A DNA stretch of 64,000 nt, taken from assembly GCA_028688145.1 (NCBI GenBank), contig JAQTYU010000001.1:1-64000 (forward strand), given 5' to 3'. The notes below the pieces were generated by a model, which saw only the letters and a program-made list of their open reading frames with translations, searched no databases and was not told where the DNA came from. Shown here in pieces: positions 1-8,340 of this stretch; within the stretch, counting starts at the first letter, position 1, and the number at the start of each line of letters is the position of its first letter. Made by a program: the position numbers and the translations under genes. This DNA is from Thiotrichaceae bacterium (GTDB taxonomy: Bacteria > Pseudomonadota > Gammaproteobacteria > Beggiatoales > Beggiatoaceae).

Positions 1-2
1 AA

Positions 3-77
3 ATTCACGATCCGCACGAAATTCGTTTTCTCAATGAACGGCTTCAGGAATTGGAACAACAGGCGTTGTTGCCTTAA
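3..77 (+). CDS. C-terminal fragment of an unknown protein
   Basis: An open frame enters from the left edge and ends at TAA 75-77, giving 24 residues that finish NERLQELEQQALLP. The glutamate/leucine/glutamine-rich end looks like a helix. The rest of the gene is outside the window. I do not recognise it; it could be the tail of a structural or regulatory protein, or an open frame by chance. Confidence 0.35.
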   Translation: MHDPHEIRFLNERLQELEQQALLP

Positions 78-118
78 CTGGGTTTGTCAGAAAAAGTATT
101 TTTTAAGCCCTTTCACTG

Positions 119-192
119 CACCCCTAACCCCCTAAAGGGGACTTAAAGCCACAATAATGTTTATCTGTAGCCCCCTAAAGGGGAAGGGCTGC
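119..192. repeat. CCCCTTTAGGGG-core intergenic repeat, two units
   Basis: Two copies of the C-rich/G-rich hairpin (CCCCCTAAAGGGG cores) lie 40 bp apart. The same family recurs at 5972-6013, 27373-27458, 28368-28399, 28603-28672 and 60012-60115, always between genes. The self-complementary core suggests a REP/MITE-like element. Confidence 0.8.
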
Positions 193-254
193 GTCAAAGA
201 TTTAAATCACGTTTTTAAATAAGCTGTTAAAGTAGATATTATTGTAACTCCCTA

Positions 255-640
255 TTATACAAACACTTTGCTTAAGAGGGAGGAGTGGCTAATCAGGCTT
301 TCAACCCCTGCGCGCATCTTCATTATTCCCTCAGTCACCGAACTCACCCCTGCAAACCTCAATAAGTTTAACCCAATACTCCGTAAAATACCCATCACCA
401 AGGCTGAATTCGGTTTACAGATTCCACAGCTATCTTCTTCCAAAACAACATCCTTTACCCAGTGTAAGTTGTTCTCTATGCGCCTTGTATCCACTTTCCA
501 AACACATAAGCACTCGCCTTCTCCCTGCTAAGGTAGTAGCTATCACTCTTGACCTGCTTTTTCCCACGCAAACTTTTGCGATGGACTAAAATCAAACTGC
601 CTAAACCCGCCCATTCTTCTATAAGAACCGATTTAGAATC
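255..640 (-). pseudogene. ISAs1-family transposase remnant (C-terminal part)
   Basis: Read on the minus strand, two frames joined by a frameshift give a recognisable ISAs1-type transposase C-terminus: EEWAGLGSLILVHRK, then SYYLSREKA, then RIENNLHWVKDVVLEED and GILRSIGLNLLRF. In this family the IENxLHWxLDVxFxED block carries the last catalytic acidic residue and is followed by a LRxIALNLL helix. The N-terminal two thirds are missing and there is a frameshift near 495, so it cannot transpose. The segment from 255 to 494 is open and would be easy to mistake for a small gene. Confidence 0.75.
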
Positions 641-714
641 TTATGTAAACTTTAAAAGATGAGAAAAATGCAAGCGTAGCTACATAAAAAGCCCTTATTC
701 AAGTAGCCTAAACG

Positions 715-1356
715 ATGCAGAGATGGAGAGCTCTAGGTATCATCGATAAACTGATGTCTCGTTTACATGAAAGCCTCCGAGAACATTCAAAAAAATCTCA
801 ATGGACAAGCCTGATAATGGTGGATTCCCAAGCGGTGAAGAATACCTGTCTCGCCAGTCATCAGAGTAAGGGATTTTGCTTTTACAAAGCCACCCACGGG
901 ATTAAGAGACACTTAGCGGTTGGTAGTTTAGGTTTTCCCTTGTTTACCTACTGCACGAAAGCCAATATCAGCGATGATGTCGGTTTGATAGAAATGTTCA
1001 AGCAGCATCTCGACTACTTTAGGGACAAGCCCTTAGATATGCCTAAAACGACAATCTTGTTGGATAATGGCTATCACTCGGAACGTATTCGGAAAGAATT
1101 AGAGAAGGTTTATCCTGAAATCAGGGATAAAATCCAATTTGAGTTATCTCCTAAACCCTCAAAACAAGAAAAGTTAGCGTAAGGTAAAACAGGTTTTCTG
1201 CCAGTTAAGGCAAGGTGGGTAGTAGAACGTTCTAATGTTTGGGTAGAGCGGTGTAAGTCGCTGGTTAAGAATTTTGAACGGACTCTTGAGAATGCTAATG
1301 CAAAACTTAAACTATGTTTTATCAGACTTCTGATTGTTCGGCTCGCTTCCTTTTAA
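715..1356 (+). pseudogene. IS5-family transposase remnant
   Basis: The frame reads as the catalytic half of an IS5-type DDE transposase: MVDSQAVKNT with the first Asp, ATHGIKRHLAVGSLG, TILLDNGYHSE with the second Asp, and the family-typical end RWVVERSNVWVERCKSLVKNF with the catalytic Glu. An in-frame TAA at 1180-1182 interrupts it, and the normal N-terminal DNA-binding region is missing because a stop lies just upstream of 715. It is therefore inactive. It sits between the ISAs1 remnant and the V-ATPase genes. Confidence 0.8.
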
Positions 1357-1756
1357 TCTTTTTAAAGATTCCAAATCAGTTCTATAATGACTCAACATCC
1401 ATTGATTAAATGTCAGACATAACTCCGGAACATCAAGACGATAACTGAGTCTTCGGAACGGCGAAGTCTAGGGCTCTTTACCACGGAGTAAAGGAATCTG
1501 AGTTGCTAAGAGTATCCTATGGTGCTTTGCAAAACGCGCCATCACGTTGAAACTTGTATAACCACACATCAGACTCATTATCATGATGACTAGGCTTGGG
1601 GACGCAGTTAAGATTTAAATCCCCGCGCTACAAAAACGAGCCTTAAATTTTGAAGTTCCCCTAAATCCTAGTGAGAAATCGCCCCAAGTGGATTACACTG
1701 AATAAGAAGACCTTTTAACCCACATTCACCCCGCTTTAAAAAGGAGTATGACCTAA
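1357..1756. other. Non-coding stretch before the V-ATPase genes
   Basis: No convincing gene or tRNA is seen. The region follows the IS5 remnant and probably contains its decayed end. The ribosome binding site AAGGAG at 1741-1746 belongs to the next gene. An ATG-ACC-TAA minimal frame at 1748-1756 lies between that site and the start codon. Confidence 0.5.
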
Positions 1757-2203
1757 ATGTATTGGTTACTTGCGCTGATGAGCCTCAGTTTATTGGGAAT
1801 GATTGCCACGGGAATTTATTTTGAATTTAACCCCGTGAAGAAAGATGCACCCGCCGCCCGTTGGCTGAAAACCACGCTTGCCACGAATTTACTGACCTTT
1901 GTTGCCGCCCAATTGGGTTTATTATTTCTCGGGATTCATGATGTCATGGCAGCCCCCGTGGTTGCCGAAGCTGCCAAAGAAATTTCTATCGGCATGGGTT
2001 TAGCCATGATTGGCGCAGGCATTCCCACAGGTTTGGCAACCATTGCCGCAGGGATTGCGGTCGGCCCTGTCGGTGCAGCCTCACTCGCGGTGATTGCAGA
2101 AAAACCCGAAATCTTCGGGCGGACTTTGGTGTATCTCGGGCTGGCTGAAGGGATTGCGATTTATGGCTTAGTGGTCACGATCTTGATGTTGGGCAGATTA
2201 TAA
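1757..2203 (+). CDS. atpK: V/A-type ATPase membrane ring subunit K
   Basis: 148 residues, the proteolipid (c-like) subunit that forms the ion-carrying rotor ring. Four hydrophobic segments are visible: about 2-22, 40-65, 76-104 and 118-147. The last contains GLAEGIAIYGLVV, with Glu131 as the likely ion-binding carboxylate. The preceding helix is rich in Gly/Ala (GMGLAMIGAGIPTGLATIAAG), as expected for close packing. The first pair of helices lacks an equivalent acid, so one site per four-helix unit is inferred. The start follows AAGGAG by 10 bases. Its stop overlaps the next start (TAATG). Confidence 0.88.
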   Translation: MYWLLALMSLSLLGMIATGIYFEFNPVKKDAPAARWLKTTLATNLLTFVAAQLGLLFLGIHDVMAAPVVAEAAKEISIGMGLAMIGAGIPTGLATIAAGIAVGPVGAASLAVIAEKPEIFGRTLVYLGLAEGIAIYGLVVTILMLGRL

Positions 2204-2520
2204 TGCGTTTGATTGTGATGGGGGGCGCGGTGCTTTGTGAAGGCTTCACCCTGCTGGGTTTTGAAAGCTATCCCAACGCCAGCACTGTCCAGATGGAAAA
2301 CCTACTCGCAGAATTATTAAAGAACAAAGAAAAAGCCCTGATTTTCGTCGAAGATTATTTAACCCGCGAGCCGCAAGCCAATTTTTTACAAGTGCGCGGC
2401 GAAGCTTCTGGGATTATTATCACTGAAATTCCCGCGCTCAACACCCCCGAAAACTATCATCCAACGGTAGAAGCTTTAGTGATGCGGGTATTGGGTGGCA
2501 GTGCCTTGGATAAAAACTGA
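2203..2520 (+). CDS. atpF: V/A-type ATPase subunit F
   Basis: 105 residues, matching the small central-stalk subunit F in size (about 100) and style: an N-terminal beta strand MRLIVMGGAVLCEGFTLLG, and an acidic KALIFVEDYL segment like the family's 'gii.i.e' core. In V/A-ATPases it binds the rotor shaft. Identification rests mostly on position between K and E. It overlaps both neighbours by one base, which implies translational coupling. The symbol follows V/A usage and is not the F1Fo b subunit. Confidence 0.72.
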   Translation: MRLIVMGGAVLCEGFTLLGFESYPNASTVQMENLLAELLKNKEKALIFVEDYLTREPQANFLQVRGEASGIIITEIPALNTPENYHPTVEALVMRVLGGSALDKN

Positions 2521-3161
2521 TGAATATCGATACTCAACTCGAAGATTTAGAAAACGCCATTCTGAAACGCGCCCAAGCTTTGGTGGACAGCCAACGCCAC
2601 AATGCCGAGCAACAACGCGCCCAAATTCTTGCAGAAGCCGCACAACGTCTACAACAATTAGAACGGCGTGAAACCGCAGTGGCGAAAAGTGCCGCAGAGC
2701 AAACTTATCGGCGGCGGGTGCAAGCCAGCGAAATCAAGCTGCAAGCCGAAGTAGACCAATTACGCTGGAATTTAGTCCAAAATGTGATGCAGCAATTACG
2801 ACAACATTTAATTCAATTATGCAGCGATGCGCCGCAATATTTGGGGCTGTTGCGCCAATATTTACGTCATGCCGCGCAAGCTTTGAACGTGCCCAAATTG
2901 GTGGTGTTATGTAATGCTCGCGATTACGCGCTGTTGGAAAAGCAGTGGGACAGTTTTATCAAAAGCTGCGAATTCACCCAAAGTTGTGAATTACGCGCCA
3001 GTCCGAAAAATTTCAGTGGCGGCTTTATCGTGCAATCGCCCGATGCACGGATGCAAATCGACAACAGTTTTGAAGGTGTGATGAGTCGGCAAGAAACAGA
3101 ATTATATCAAGAAATTATCGCACAATTGCTGGCAACAACGTTACCGACGAGGAATTTCTAA
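2520..3161 (+). CDS. atpE: V/A-type ATPase peripheral stalk subunit E
   Basis: 213 residues. The N-terminal 110 or so are a charged, Gln/Ala/Glu-rich helix (AQALVDSQRHNAEQQRAQIL) typical of the long stalk coiled coil. The C-terminal domain has FSGGFIVQSPDARMQIDNSF, close to the family signature GGxxxxxxdGkixvdnTf. The subunit forms the stator that resists rotation. The start overlaps the stop of F (TGATG) and its stop abuts the start of A with no gap. It normally pairs with a subunit G/H, which is not seen here. Confidence 0.85.
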   Translation: MNIDTQLEDLENAILKRAQALVDSQRHNAEQQRAQILAEAAQRLQQLERRETAVAKSAAEQTYRRRVQASEIKLQAEVDQLRWNLVQNVMQQLRQHLIQLCSDAPQYLGLLRQYLRHAAQALNVPKLVVLCNARDYALLEKQWDSFIKSCEFTQSCELRASPKNFSGGFIVQSPDARMQIDNSFEGVMSRQETELYQEIIAQLLATTLPTRNF

Positions 3162-4952
3162 ATGGCTGAAATGCAAGGTGAAATTCTCAGTATTAATGGA
3201 CCAATTGTCACCATCCGTCTGCAAGGCGTGCGTAATGGTGAACAAGTGCGCGTCGGCAAACTCGGCTTGATGGGCGAAGTTATCAGTCTTTCGGGCGAGC
3301 AAGCTGTGGTGCAGGTTTATGAATCCACCGAATCGGTGCGCCCCAGCGAACCCGTGATTGCGTTGGGACATCGACTTTCTGTGGAACTTGCGCCGGGTTT
3401 ATTGGGTCAGATTTTTGACGGGGTGCAACGTCCGCTAGACACTATTTTCAAAACCCACGGTGATTATATTACCCGGGGTTTGAATCTGCCTGCCTTAGAC
3501 CGCGAAAAGAAATGGCATTTTGAACCGAATTTGCGTTTAAGTTTGGGAATGCAGATTACAGGCGGCATGGTGCTCGGCAGCGTGCCTGAAACTCCGAGCA
3601 TTGTGCAAAAAATTCTGGTGCCGCCTGATTGTGCGGGCGAATTGATTGAATTGGTGCACACCGGCGAATATACCATTGAAACCCCGTTGGCAAAAATTAA
3701 ACGGGCGGATGGCAGTGAACAAGTATTGTGCATGTTGCAACGTTGGGCAGTGCGCACGCCGCGCCCGTATACCAGCCGTGACCATTCAGTTGCGCCTTTG
3801 CTCACAGGACAACGCATTTTAGACACGTTTTTTCCTTTGTTGAAAGGGGGAAAAGCCGCTGTGCCGGGGCCTTTCGGGGCAGGAAAAACCATGTTGCAAC
3901 ACCAAGTGGCGCGCTGGGCAAATGCAGATATTGTGATTTATGTCGGCTGTGGCGAGCGCGGCAATGAGTTGGTGGATATTTTGGAATCTTTCCCCAAACT
4001 CAAAGACCCGCGCACGGGACGTTCTTTGATGGAGCGCACTTTATTAATTGCCAATACTTCAAATATGCCTGTGGTGGCGCGTGAAGCCTCGATTTATGTG
4101 GGGGTGAGCATTGCGGAATATTACCGTGATCAGGGCTACGATGTGGTGATGGTCGCAGATTCCACCAGTCGCTGGGCCGAAGCCTTGCGTGAAGTCGCGG
4201 GGCGTTTGGGGCAAATGCCTGTGGAAGAAGGTTATCCTGCGTATTTGGCTTCGCGGCTGGCGGCGTTTTATGAGCGTTCGGGTCGGGTCACGACTTTGGG
4301 TGGGGATAAAGCGTCGATTACTTTGATTGGCGCGGTGTCGCCGCCGGGGGGAGATTTTTCTGAACCTGTCACCAGTCACACCAAGGAAATCGTGCAAACT
4401 TTTTGGGCCTTGTCGAAAGAGCTGGCAGATGCGCGGCATTATCCTTCAATCGATTGGAATGAAAGTTTTTCGGGCTATGTGAATATTGCCCAGCAATGGT
4501 GGGCGGAAAATGTCGATGGGCATTGGTTGGAATATCGCAATGAAGCCTTGGGTTTGCTGGCTCATGCGGATGAACTTTCCAGAATTGTGAATTTAGTGGG
4601 GGCTGAAGCCTTGTCGCCGTCGCAACGTTGGGTGTTGACGGGCGCAACTTTGATTCGGGAAGGGGTGTTACAACAAAATGCGGTGGATGAAATCGACAGT
4701 TTTTGTTCGCCTGAAAAGCAGATGCACTTGTTGAGTTTGATGTTGCTGATTTATCACCAAGGCATTGATTTATTGGCATTAGGTGTGCCTGTGCAACAAT
4801 TACAATCTTTGTCGATTTTGGCGCAGGCGCGACGCTTGAAATCGGTGCTCGGTAATACGGAGTTGGAAAAGTTTCAGGCGATGCAGCAAAGTGTGCGTGA
4901 TACTTTCAATAAAATTCGGATTGAATATGGTTATGAAAAGGCAGCGGTCTAG
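3162..4952 (+). CDS. atpA: V/A-type ATPase catalytic subunit A
   Basis: 596 residues, full length for the family. The nucleotide-binding P-loop GPFGAGKT lies near residues 236-243. The catalytic-domain motifs CGERGNELVDILESFP, NTSNMPVVAREASIYVG and ADSTSRWAEALREV are all present, as is the A-subunit-specific non-homologous insert in the region before the P-loop. It hydrolyses or makes ATP in alternation with subunit B. The B and D genes that normally follow are absent; the next gene is a tiny membrane protein and then an IS630 wreck. No internal damage is seen, so the subunit itself looks functional. Confidence 0.95.
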   Translation: MAEMQGEILSINGPIVTIRLQGVRNGEQVRVGKLGLMGEVISLSGEQAVVQVYESTESVRPSEPVIALGHRLSVELAPGLLGQIFDGVQRPLDTIFKTHGDYITRGLNLPALDREKKWHFEPNLRLSLGMQITGGMVLGSVPETPSIVQKILVPPDCAGELIELVHTGEYTIETPLAKIKRADGSEQVLCMLQRWAVRTPRPYTSRDHSVAPLLTGQRILDTFFPLLKGGKAAVPGPFGAGKTMLQHQVARWANADIVIYVGCGERGNELVDILESFPKLKDPRTGRSLMERTLLIANTSNMPVVAREASIYVGVSIAEYYRDQGYDVVMVADSTSRWAEALREVAGRLGQMPVEEGYPAYLASRLAAFYERSGRVTTLGGDKASITLIGAVSPPGGDFSEPVTSHTKEIVQTFWALSKELADARHYPSIDWNESFSGYVNIAQQWWAENVDGHWLEYRNEALGLLAHADELSRIVNLVGAEALSPSQRWVLTGATLIREGVLQQNAVDEIDSFCSPEKQMHLLSLMLLIYHQGIDLLALGVPVQQLQSLSILAQARRLKSVLGNTELEKFQAMQQSVRDTFNKIRIEYGYEKAAV

Positions 4953-5061
4953 GAATATAACATAAGTTAATACTTTCTAATATTACTTAGTGCTAATATG
5001 ATTAGGCTATTACAGCAAATTATATTTTGTTTTCACTAAGTAATTATCAGGATGATTTAAC

Positions 5062-5196
5062 ATGCAATTACTCGATGTGATGTTAAGCGATAAAGTGGGT
5101 GTTTATTCATTGATTACGGTGGGTGTCACCTTTGCAATTATCGTAGGCTTAATTGGATTTTTCTTTTATAGCAGCGGCAAGAAAAAAGATAATTAA
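5062..5196 (+). CDS. Small membrane protein, DUF3149-like
   Basis: 44 residues: MQLLDVMLSDKVGVYSLIT, one hydrophobic helix (about 17-37) and a basic end SSGKKKDN. The layout matches the short DUF3149 family of proteobacterial single-pass proteins (a 'D..G..SL' head, one helix, a charged tail). Function unknown. The region before it is AT-rich and separated from atpA by 109 bases, so it may have its own promoter. A C-terminal cytoplasmic lysine cluster fits the positive-inside rule with the N-terminus outside. Confidence 0.7.
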   Translation: MQLLDVMLSDKVGVYSLITVGVTFAIIVGLIGFFFYSSGKKKDN

Positions 5197-5371
5197 GCGT
5201 TTGTTATTAAGTTTTGAGGGGAATGGTTTCTGTGGTGGAAAACTGTTCCCTGATAGGTTTTGTGAGTTCCTTCCTTTTATGCATTCTCTTCCTTGTTCAA
5301 TCTCTCTCGCAGACTGTACTATCCTTTGGCTAAAATTGTGGGAGCAGCGAGCAGACGTGTCAGTCCTCCCA

Positions 5372-5957
5372 AGAAAAGCCTATCCAGCACGGAAAATAGA
5401 GCTAGAGGAATTGATTAACTTGGTGGAGAAAGAGCCAGACTGGACATTAGCCGAATATGCCGCTCATTTCGGTTGTAGTGCTCAAGCCGTGGCGAACCGT
5501 CTTAAACAACAGAAAATCACCCGTAAAAAAAACATTTCACTACGAAGAAAGAGATGAAGTAAAGCGACAAGCTTATTTGAGTAGGCATAATGAGTTAGAC
5601 GCAAGCAAGATAGTATATGTTGATGAAAGTGGTATAGAAGAAGCTGAGAAAAAAGGTAAAAGAAGTCGCCGAGTTAATATCATTGCAGGATTAGTTAATA
5701 ATCGGTTAATTGCGCCTTGTGTCTTCAATGGCTATGTCAATGCGGACTGCTTCAAGGACAGGTCATTATTATTGATAATGCCAGTTTCCATAAGTCAGCT
5801 AAGACTAGAGAAAGCGCAATGTCGCTTAGTTTTCTTACCAGCATACTCGCCTGATTTGAATCCCATCGAAAATTGTTGGGCAATCATCAAAGCACGGCTT
5901 AAAAAATTGGGAAGCAATTTGACAATTTTAATCATATCCTCTCAGTCTATTTTTTAA
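5372..5957 (+). pseudogene. IS630-family transposase remnant
   Basis: The N-terminal part reads RKIELEELINLVEKEPDW and then AEYAAHFGCSAQAVANRLK, a helix-turn-helix typical of IS630. After a frame change at an A-run near 5526 it continues EERDEVKRQAYL, IVYVDESGIEE (first Asp), GYVNADCF, and finally LVFLPAYSPDLNPIENCWAI with the last catalytic acids. Between GYVNADCF and IIIDNASFHKSAK part of the domain is deleted and the frame shifts twice. The A-run frame change could be programmed in an intact member, but the deletion makes this copy inactive. Confidence 0.85.
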
Positions 5958-5973
5958 AATTTAAATACTATAA
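5941..5973 (+). repeat. IS630-end-like segment, copy 1
   Basis: Begins CTCAGTCTATTTTTTAAAAT and ends AAATACTATAA. A near-identical stretch lies at 48854-48885, where there is no transposase. Here it immediately follows the IS630 remnant, so it is probably that element's right end. Confidence 0.55.
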
Positions 5974-6013
5974 CTGCGCCCCCAACCCCCTAAAGGGGGT
6001 TGGGGGCGCAGTT
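5972..6013. repeat. 42-bp perfect inverted repeat, CCCCTTTAGGGG family
   Basis: Two 20-bp perfect arms, AACTGCGCCCCCAACCCCCT and its complement, are separated by AA. This is the most complete copy of the family in the window. It lies between the IS630 remnant and fccA, where it could also act as a transcription barrier. Confidence 0.9.
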
Positions 6014-6158
6014 AATATTCCATTCCTGCTTTGTAAATAATCAAAGGCTTATATTCTAAAATCGCTTAAAAACATAAGAAATCAAGCTAGGTAAAACATG
6101 TTGAATCCTTTTATGATATAGGAAAATATTTTCATAATGTTCAGCACGGAGTCTTATC

Positions 6159-6452
6159 ATGTCCAAACTTAATCTAGTGTTTCTGGGTCTTATCCTCTCG
6201 CCTTATGTTGTGGCTGAAGTGCCCACACCTGCAAAGCTCTTAGCTTACAATTGCTTTAATTGTCATGGGGATAACGGAGTGAGTAAGGGCGGTGTACCTT
6301 CTATTAAAGGCTTGCCTGCGAATATTCTTGAACTTCACCTAAAAAATTATCGCGATGGAACACAAGCCAGCACAGTGATGGGGCGCATTGCCAAAGGCTT
6401 GAACGATGATGAAATTAAAGAATTATCCTCATTTATCGCCACCTTAAAATAG
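6159..6452 (+). CDS. fccA: Flavocytochrome c sulfide dehydrogenase, cytochrome subunit
   Basis: 97 residues, periplasmic monohaem cytochrome c. A Sec signal peptide covers about 1-19 (ends VVAEVP). The haem site is C32-F-N-C35-H36 and Met74 (STVMGRIAKGL) is the likely sixth ligand. The subunit takes electrons from the flavin subunit FccB, encoded 9 bases downstream, during periplasmic sulfide oxidation. It is the short single-haem form rather than the dihaem version known from Allochromatium. A ribosome site CGGAG lies just before the start. Confidence 0.88.
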   Translation: MSKLNLVFLGLILSPYVVAEVPTPAKLLAYNCFNCHGDNGVSKGGVPSIKGLPANILELHLKNYRDGTQASTVMGRIAKGLNDDEIKELSSFIATLK

Positions 6453-6461
6453 GAAGAATTC

Positions 6462-7757
6462 ATGGCAATGCACAGACGTGATTTTCTAAAACTGTCCGCG
6501 TTGGCGGGTTTAAGTGTTTCGGGTTGTGGCGCACTCCGCGAAACAACTTCGAGTCAAAATTTAAATGCCCGCGTAGTGATTGTCGGCGGCGGTATTGGCG
6601 GGGTGACGGCGGCAAAATATCTGCGCCGTTTTGCGCCTAATTTACAAGTCACTTTAATCGAACCCAGCACCGAATATGTGACCTGTCCCGTGAGCAATTG
6701 GGTGATTGGGGGCACACGCGATATTAAATCCATCACCCAAAAATATGACGCGCTGCGGACTCGTCACGGGGCGAAAGTGGTGCATGATTTAGTGACGCAA
6801 ATCGATGTCGAAGCCAAAGTGGTGACCACGAAATCGGGGGCGAAATTCAATTATGACCGTTTGATTGCCTCGCCCGGCATCGAAATGAAATGGGATAGCA
6901 TTGAAGGCTATAACGAAGCCGCCAGCGAAATTGTTCCTCATGCATGGAAGGCGGGCGCACAAACGCTATTATTACGCAAGCAATTGGAAGAAATGAAAGA
7001 TGGTGGGGTGGTGATGATTGCCGTGCCTGCAAATCCATTCCGTTGTCCACCCGGTCCTTATGAGCGTGCCAGTTTAATTGCGAATTATTTGAAGCAGTAC
7101 AAGCCCAAATCCAAGCTAATTATTTTGGATGCCAAAGATAATTTCTCTAAACAGCCTTTGTTTATTCAGGGCTGGAAAGACTTGTATGGCTATGACACCC
7201 CCAATAGTTTGATTAAATGGGTGCCTGCTTCAGAAGATGGCAAAGTCACGGCGGTGGATGTGAAACGTAAGACTTTGCGCACTGAATTTGCTTCACATCA
7301 GGCCGATGTTTTAAATGTGATTCCTCCCCAACAGGCAGGCTTGATTGCGCGGCAAACGGGTTTAACTAATGAATCGGGTTGGTGTCCTGTGGATGCGGTG
7401 ACGTGGGAGTCTAAAATACATCCCAATGTTCATGTGATTGGTGATGCCAGCATCGCAGGGAAAATGCCGAAATCTGCGTTTTCTGCAAACTCACAGGCGA
7501 AAGCTTGTGCGGCGGCGGTGGTGAGTTTGTTACAGGGCGATGATCCTGCTGCATCCAAGTACATGAATACTTGCTACAGTTTGCTCAGTCCGAAGTATGG
7601 GATTTCAGTCGCGATGGTGTATCAAATCAATGACGATGGCGTGATTGATGAGATTGCAGGCGCGGGTGGGGTCAGTCCTGCGACGGGGAATAAACAGTTG
7701 GAAGCGACGTTTGCTGAAAACTGGTATGACAATATTATGGCGGATATTTTTGCCTAA
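6462..7757 (+). CDS. fccB: Flavocytochrome c sulfide dehydrogenase, flavoprotein subunit
   Basis: 431 residues. A twin-arginine signal (HRRDFLKLSALAGLSVSGCG) targets the folded protein to the periplasm. The FAD-binding fold begins VVIVGGGIGGVTAAKYL (38-54). Cys75 in YVTCPVSN matches the cysteine that holds FAD covalently. Cys195 (FRCPPGPYERA) and Cys308 (GWCPVDA) match the redox disulfide that attacks sulfide. The C-terminal domain typical of the family follows (ENWYDNIMADIF at the end). It oxidises sulfide to zero-valent sulfur and passes electrons to FccA. Confidence 0.93.
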   Translation: MAMHRRDFLKLSALAGLSVSGCGALRETTSSQNLNARVVIVGGGIGGVTAAKYLRRFAPNLQVTLIEPSTEYVTCPVSNWVIGGTRDIKSITQKYDALRTRHGAKVVHDLVTQIDVEAKVVTTKSGAKFNYDRLIASPGIEMKWDSIEGYNEAASEIVPHAWKAGAQTLLLRKQLEEMKDGGVVMIAVPANPFRCPPGPYERASLIANYLKQYKPKSKLIILDAKDNFSKQPLFIQGWKDLYGYDTPNSLIKWVPASEDGKVTAVDVKRKTLRTEFASHQADVLNVIPPQQAGLIARQTGLTNESGWCPVDAVTWESKIHPNVHVIGDASIAGKMPKSAFSANSQAKACAAAVVSLLQGDDPAASKYMNTCYSLLSPKYGISVAMVYQINDDGVIDEIAGAGGVSPATGNKQLEATFAENWYDNIMADIFA

Positions 7758-7762
7758 GTTGT

Positions 7763-7843
7763 TTGAACCTTAATTCACTTAACTACTAAATTAACCTAAT
7801 TATTATTATGTTAATTTTTTAAATTAGGTGAATTAGGGTTCAA
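7763..7843. terminator. Imperfect hairpin between convergent genes
   Basis: TTGAACCTTAATTCACTTAA pairs with TTAGGTGAATTAGGGTTCAA about 40 bases later with few mismatches. It lies between the end of fccB and the end of the PIN gene on the other strand and probably stops transcription from both sides. Confidence 0.6.
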
Positions 7844-7853
7844 ATATTTGTTG

Positions 7854-8336
7854 TCACACCGCGTCAGAAATTTCAGGATCAAGCACCGCTAATCCAATCG
7901 AATGACAAACGCCTTTCATTTTCCCAGAGTTTTTTCCACCGTCAGAAGTTACCATAACTGCATGGGGTATCATCTTTGCCATCGCAATATGTAATGCGTC
8001 GTTTGCACTTAATTCGTAAGTCATCGCGTGAGCTAGAATGAGTTTTCCCGCATCATGGAATGCGCTTTCTTGTACAGTAATTAACTGAAAACGATGGCGT
8101 GAACTTGTACCAATATCATGCTTAATTTGCTCAATAACACTATGTAGTTTCTTCTTTTTAATTTCCTTACTACGAAAAAAGCGCATTAATACGCCTAAAA
8201 GTTCTAAATATGTCCAGTTAGAAATGTAGACAACAGCATCACTACTCAAACGTCGAATTTCAGTTTCAGATTTTTCGGGAATGTAGTGTTTAACTAACAC
8301 ATTATTATCAAAGTAATAACATTTCTCATCAGCCAT
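7854..8336 (-). CDS. PIN-domain protein (VapC-like), no antitoxin beside it
   Basis: 160 residues from the ATG at 8336 (MADEKCYYFDNN). PIN-fold features are the first Asp in YYFDNNVLVKHY, Glu in NWTYLELLGVL, Asp in SANDALHIAMA and VMVTSDGG near the end; these acids bind metal for RNA cleavage. A longer frame to 8405 would overlap the response regulator by 65 bases; the ATG 4 bases after its stop is the better start. No antitoxin gene is adjacent. Instead it is the third gene of a kinase-regulator operon, so it may be a signalling output or simply a captured toxin. Confidence 0.75.
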   Translation of the reverse strand: MADEKCYYFDNNVLVKHYIPEKSETEIRRLSSDAVVYISNWTYLELLGVLMRFFRSKEIKKKKLHSVIEQIKHDIGTSSRHRFQLITVQESAFHDAGKLILAHAMTYELSANDALHIAMAKMIPHAVMVTSDGGKNSGKMKGVCHSIGLAVLDPEISDAV

Positions 8337-8340
8337 GTGA

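Noticed and set aside
3464..4779. Several minus-strand open frames of 80-140 codons opposite atpA
   Set aside because: They lie fully inside a strongly conserved gene in other frames; composition is that of its complement and no family features appear.
5210..5371. Further coding sequence in front of the IS630 remnant
   Set aside because: The open frame from 5153 includes the end of the DUF3149-like gene in another frame and shows no similarity until about 5372.
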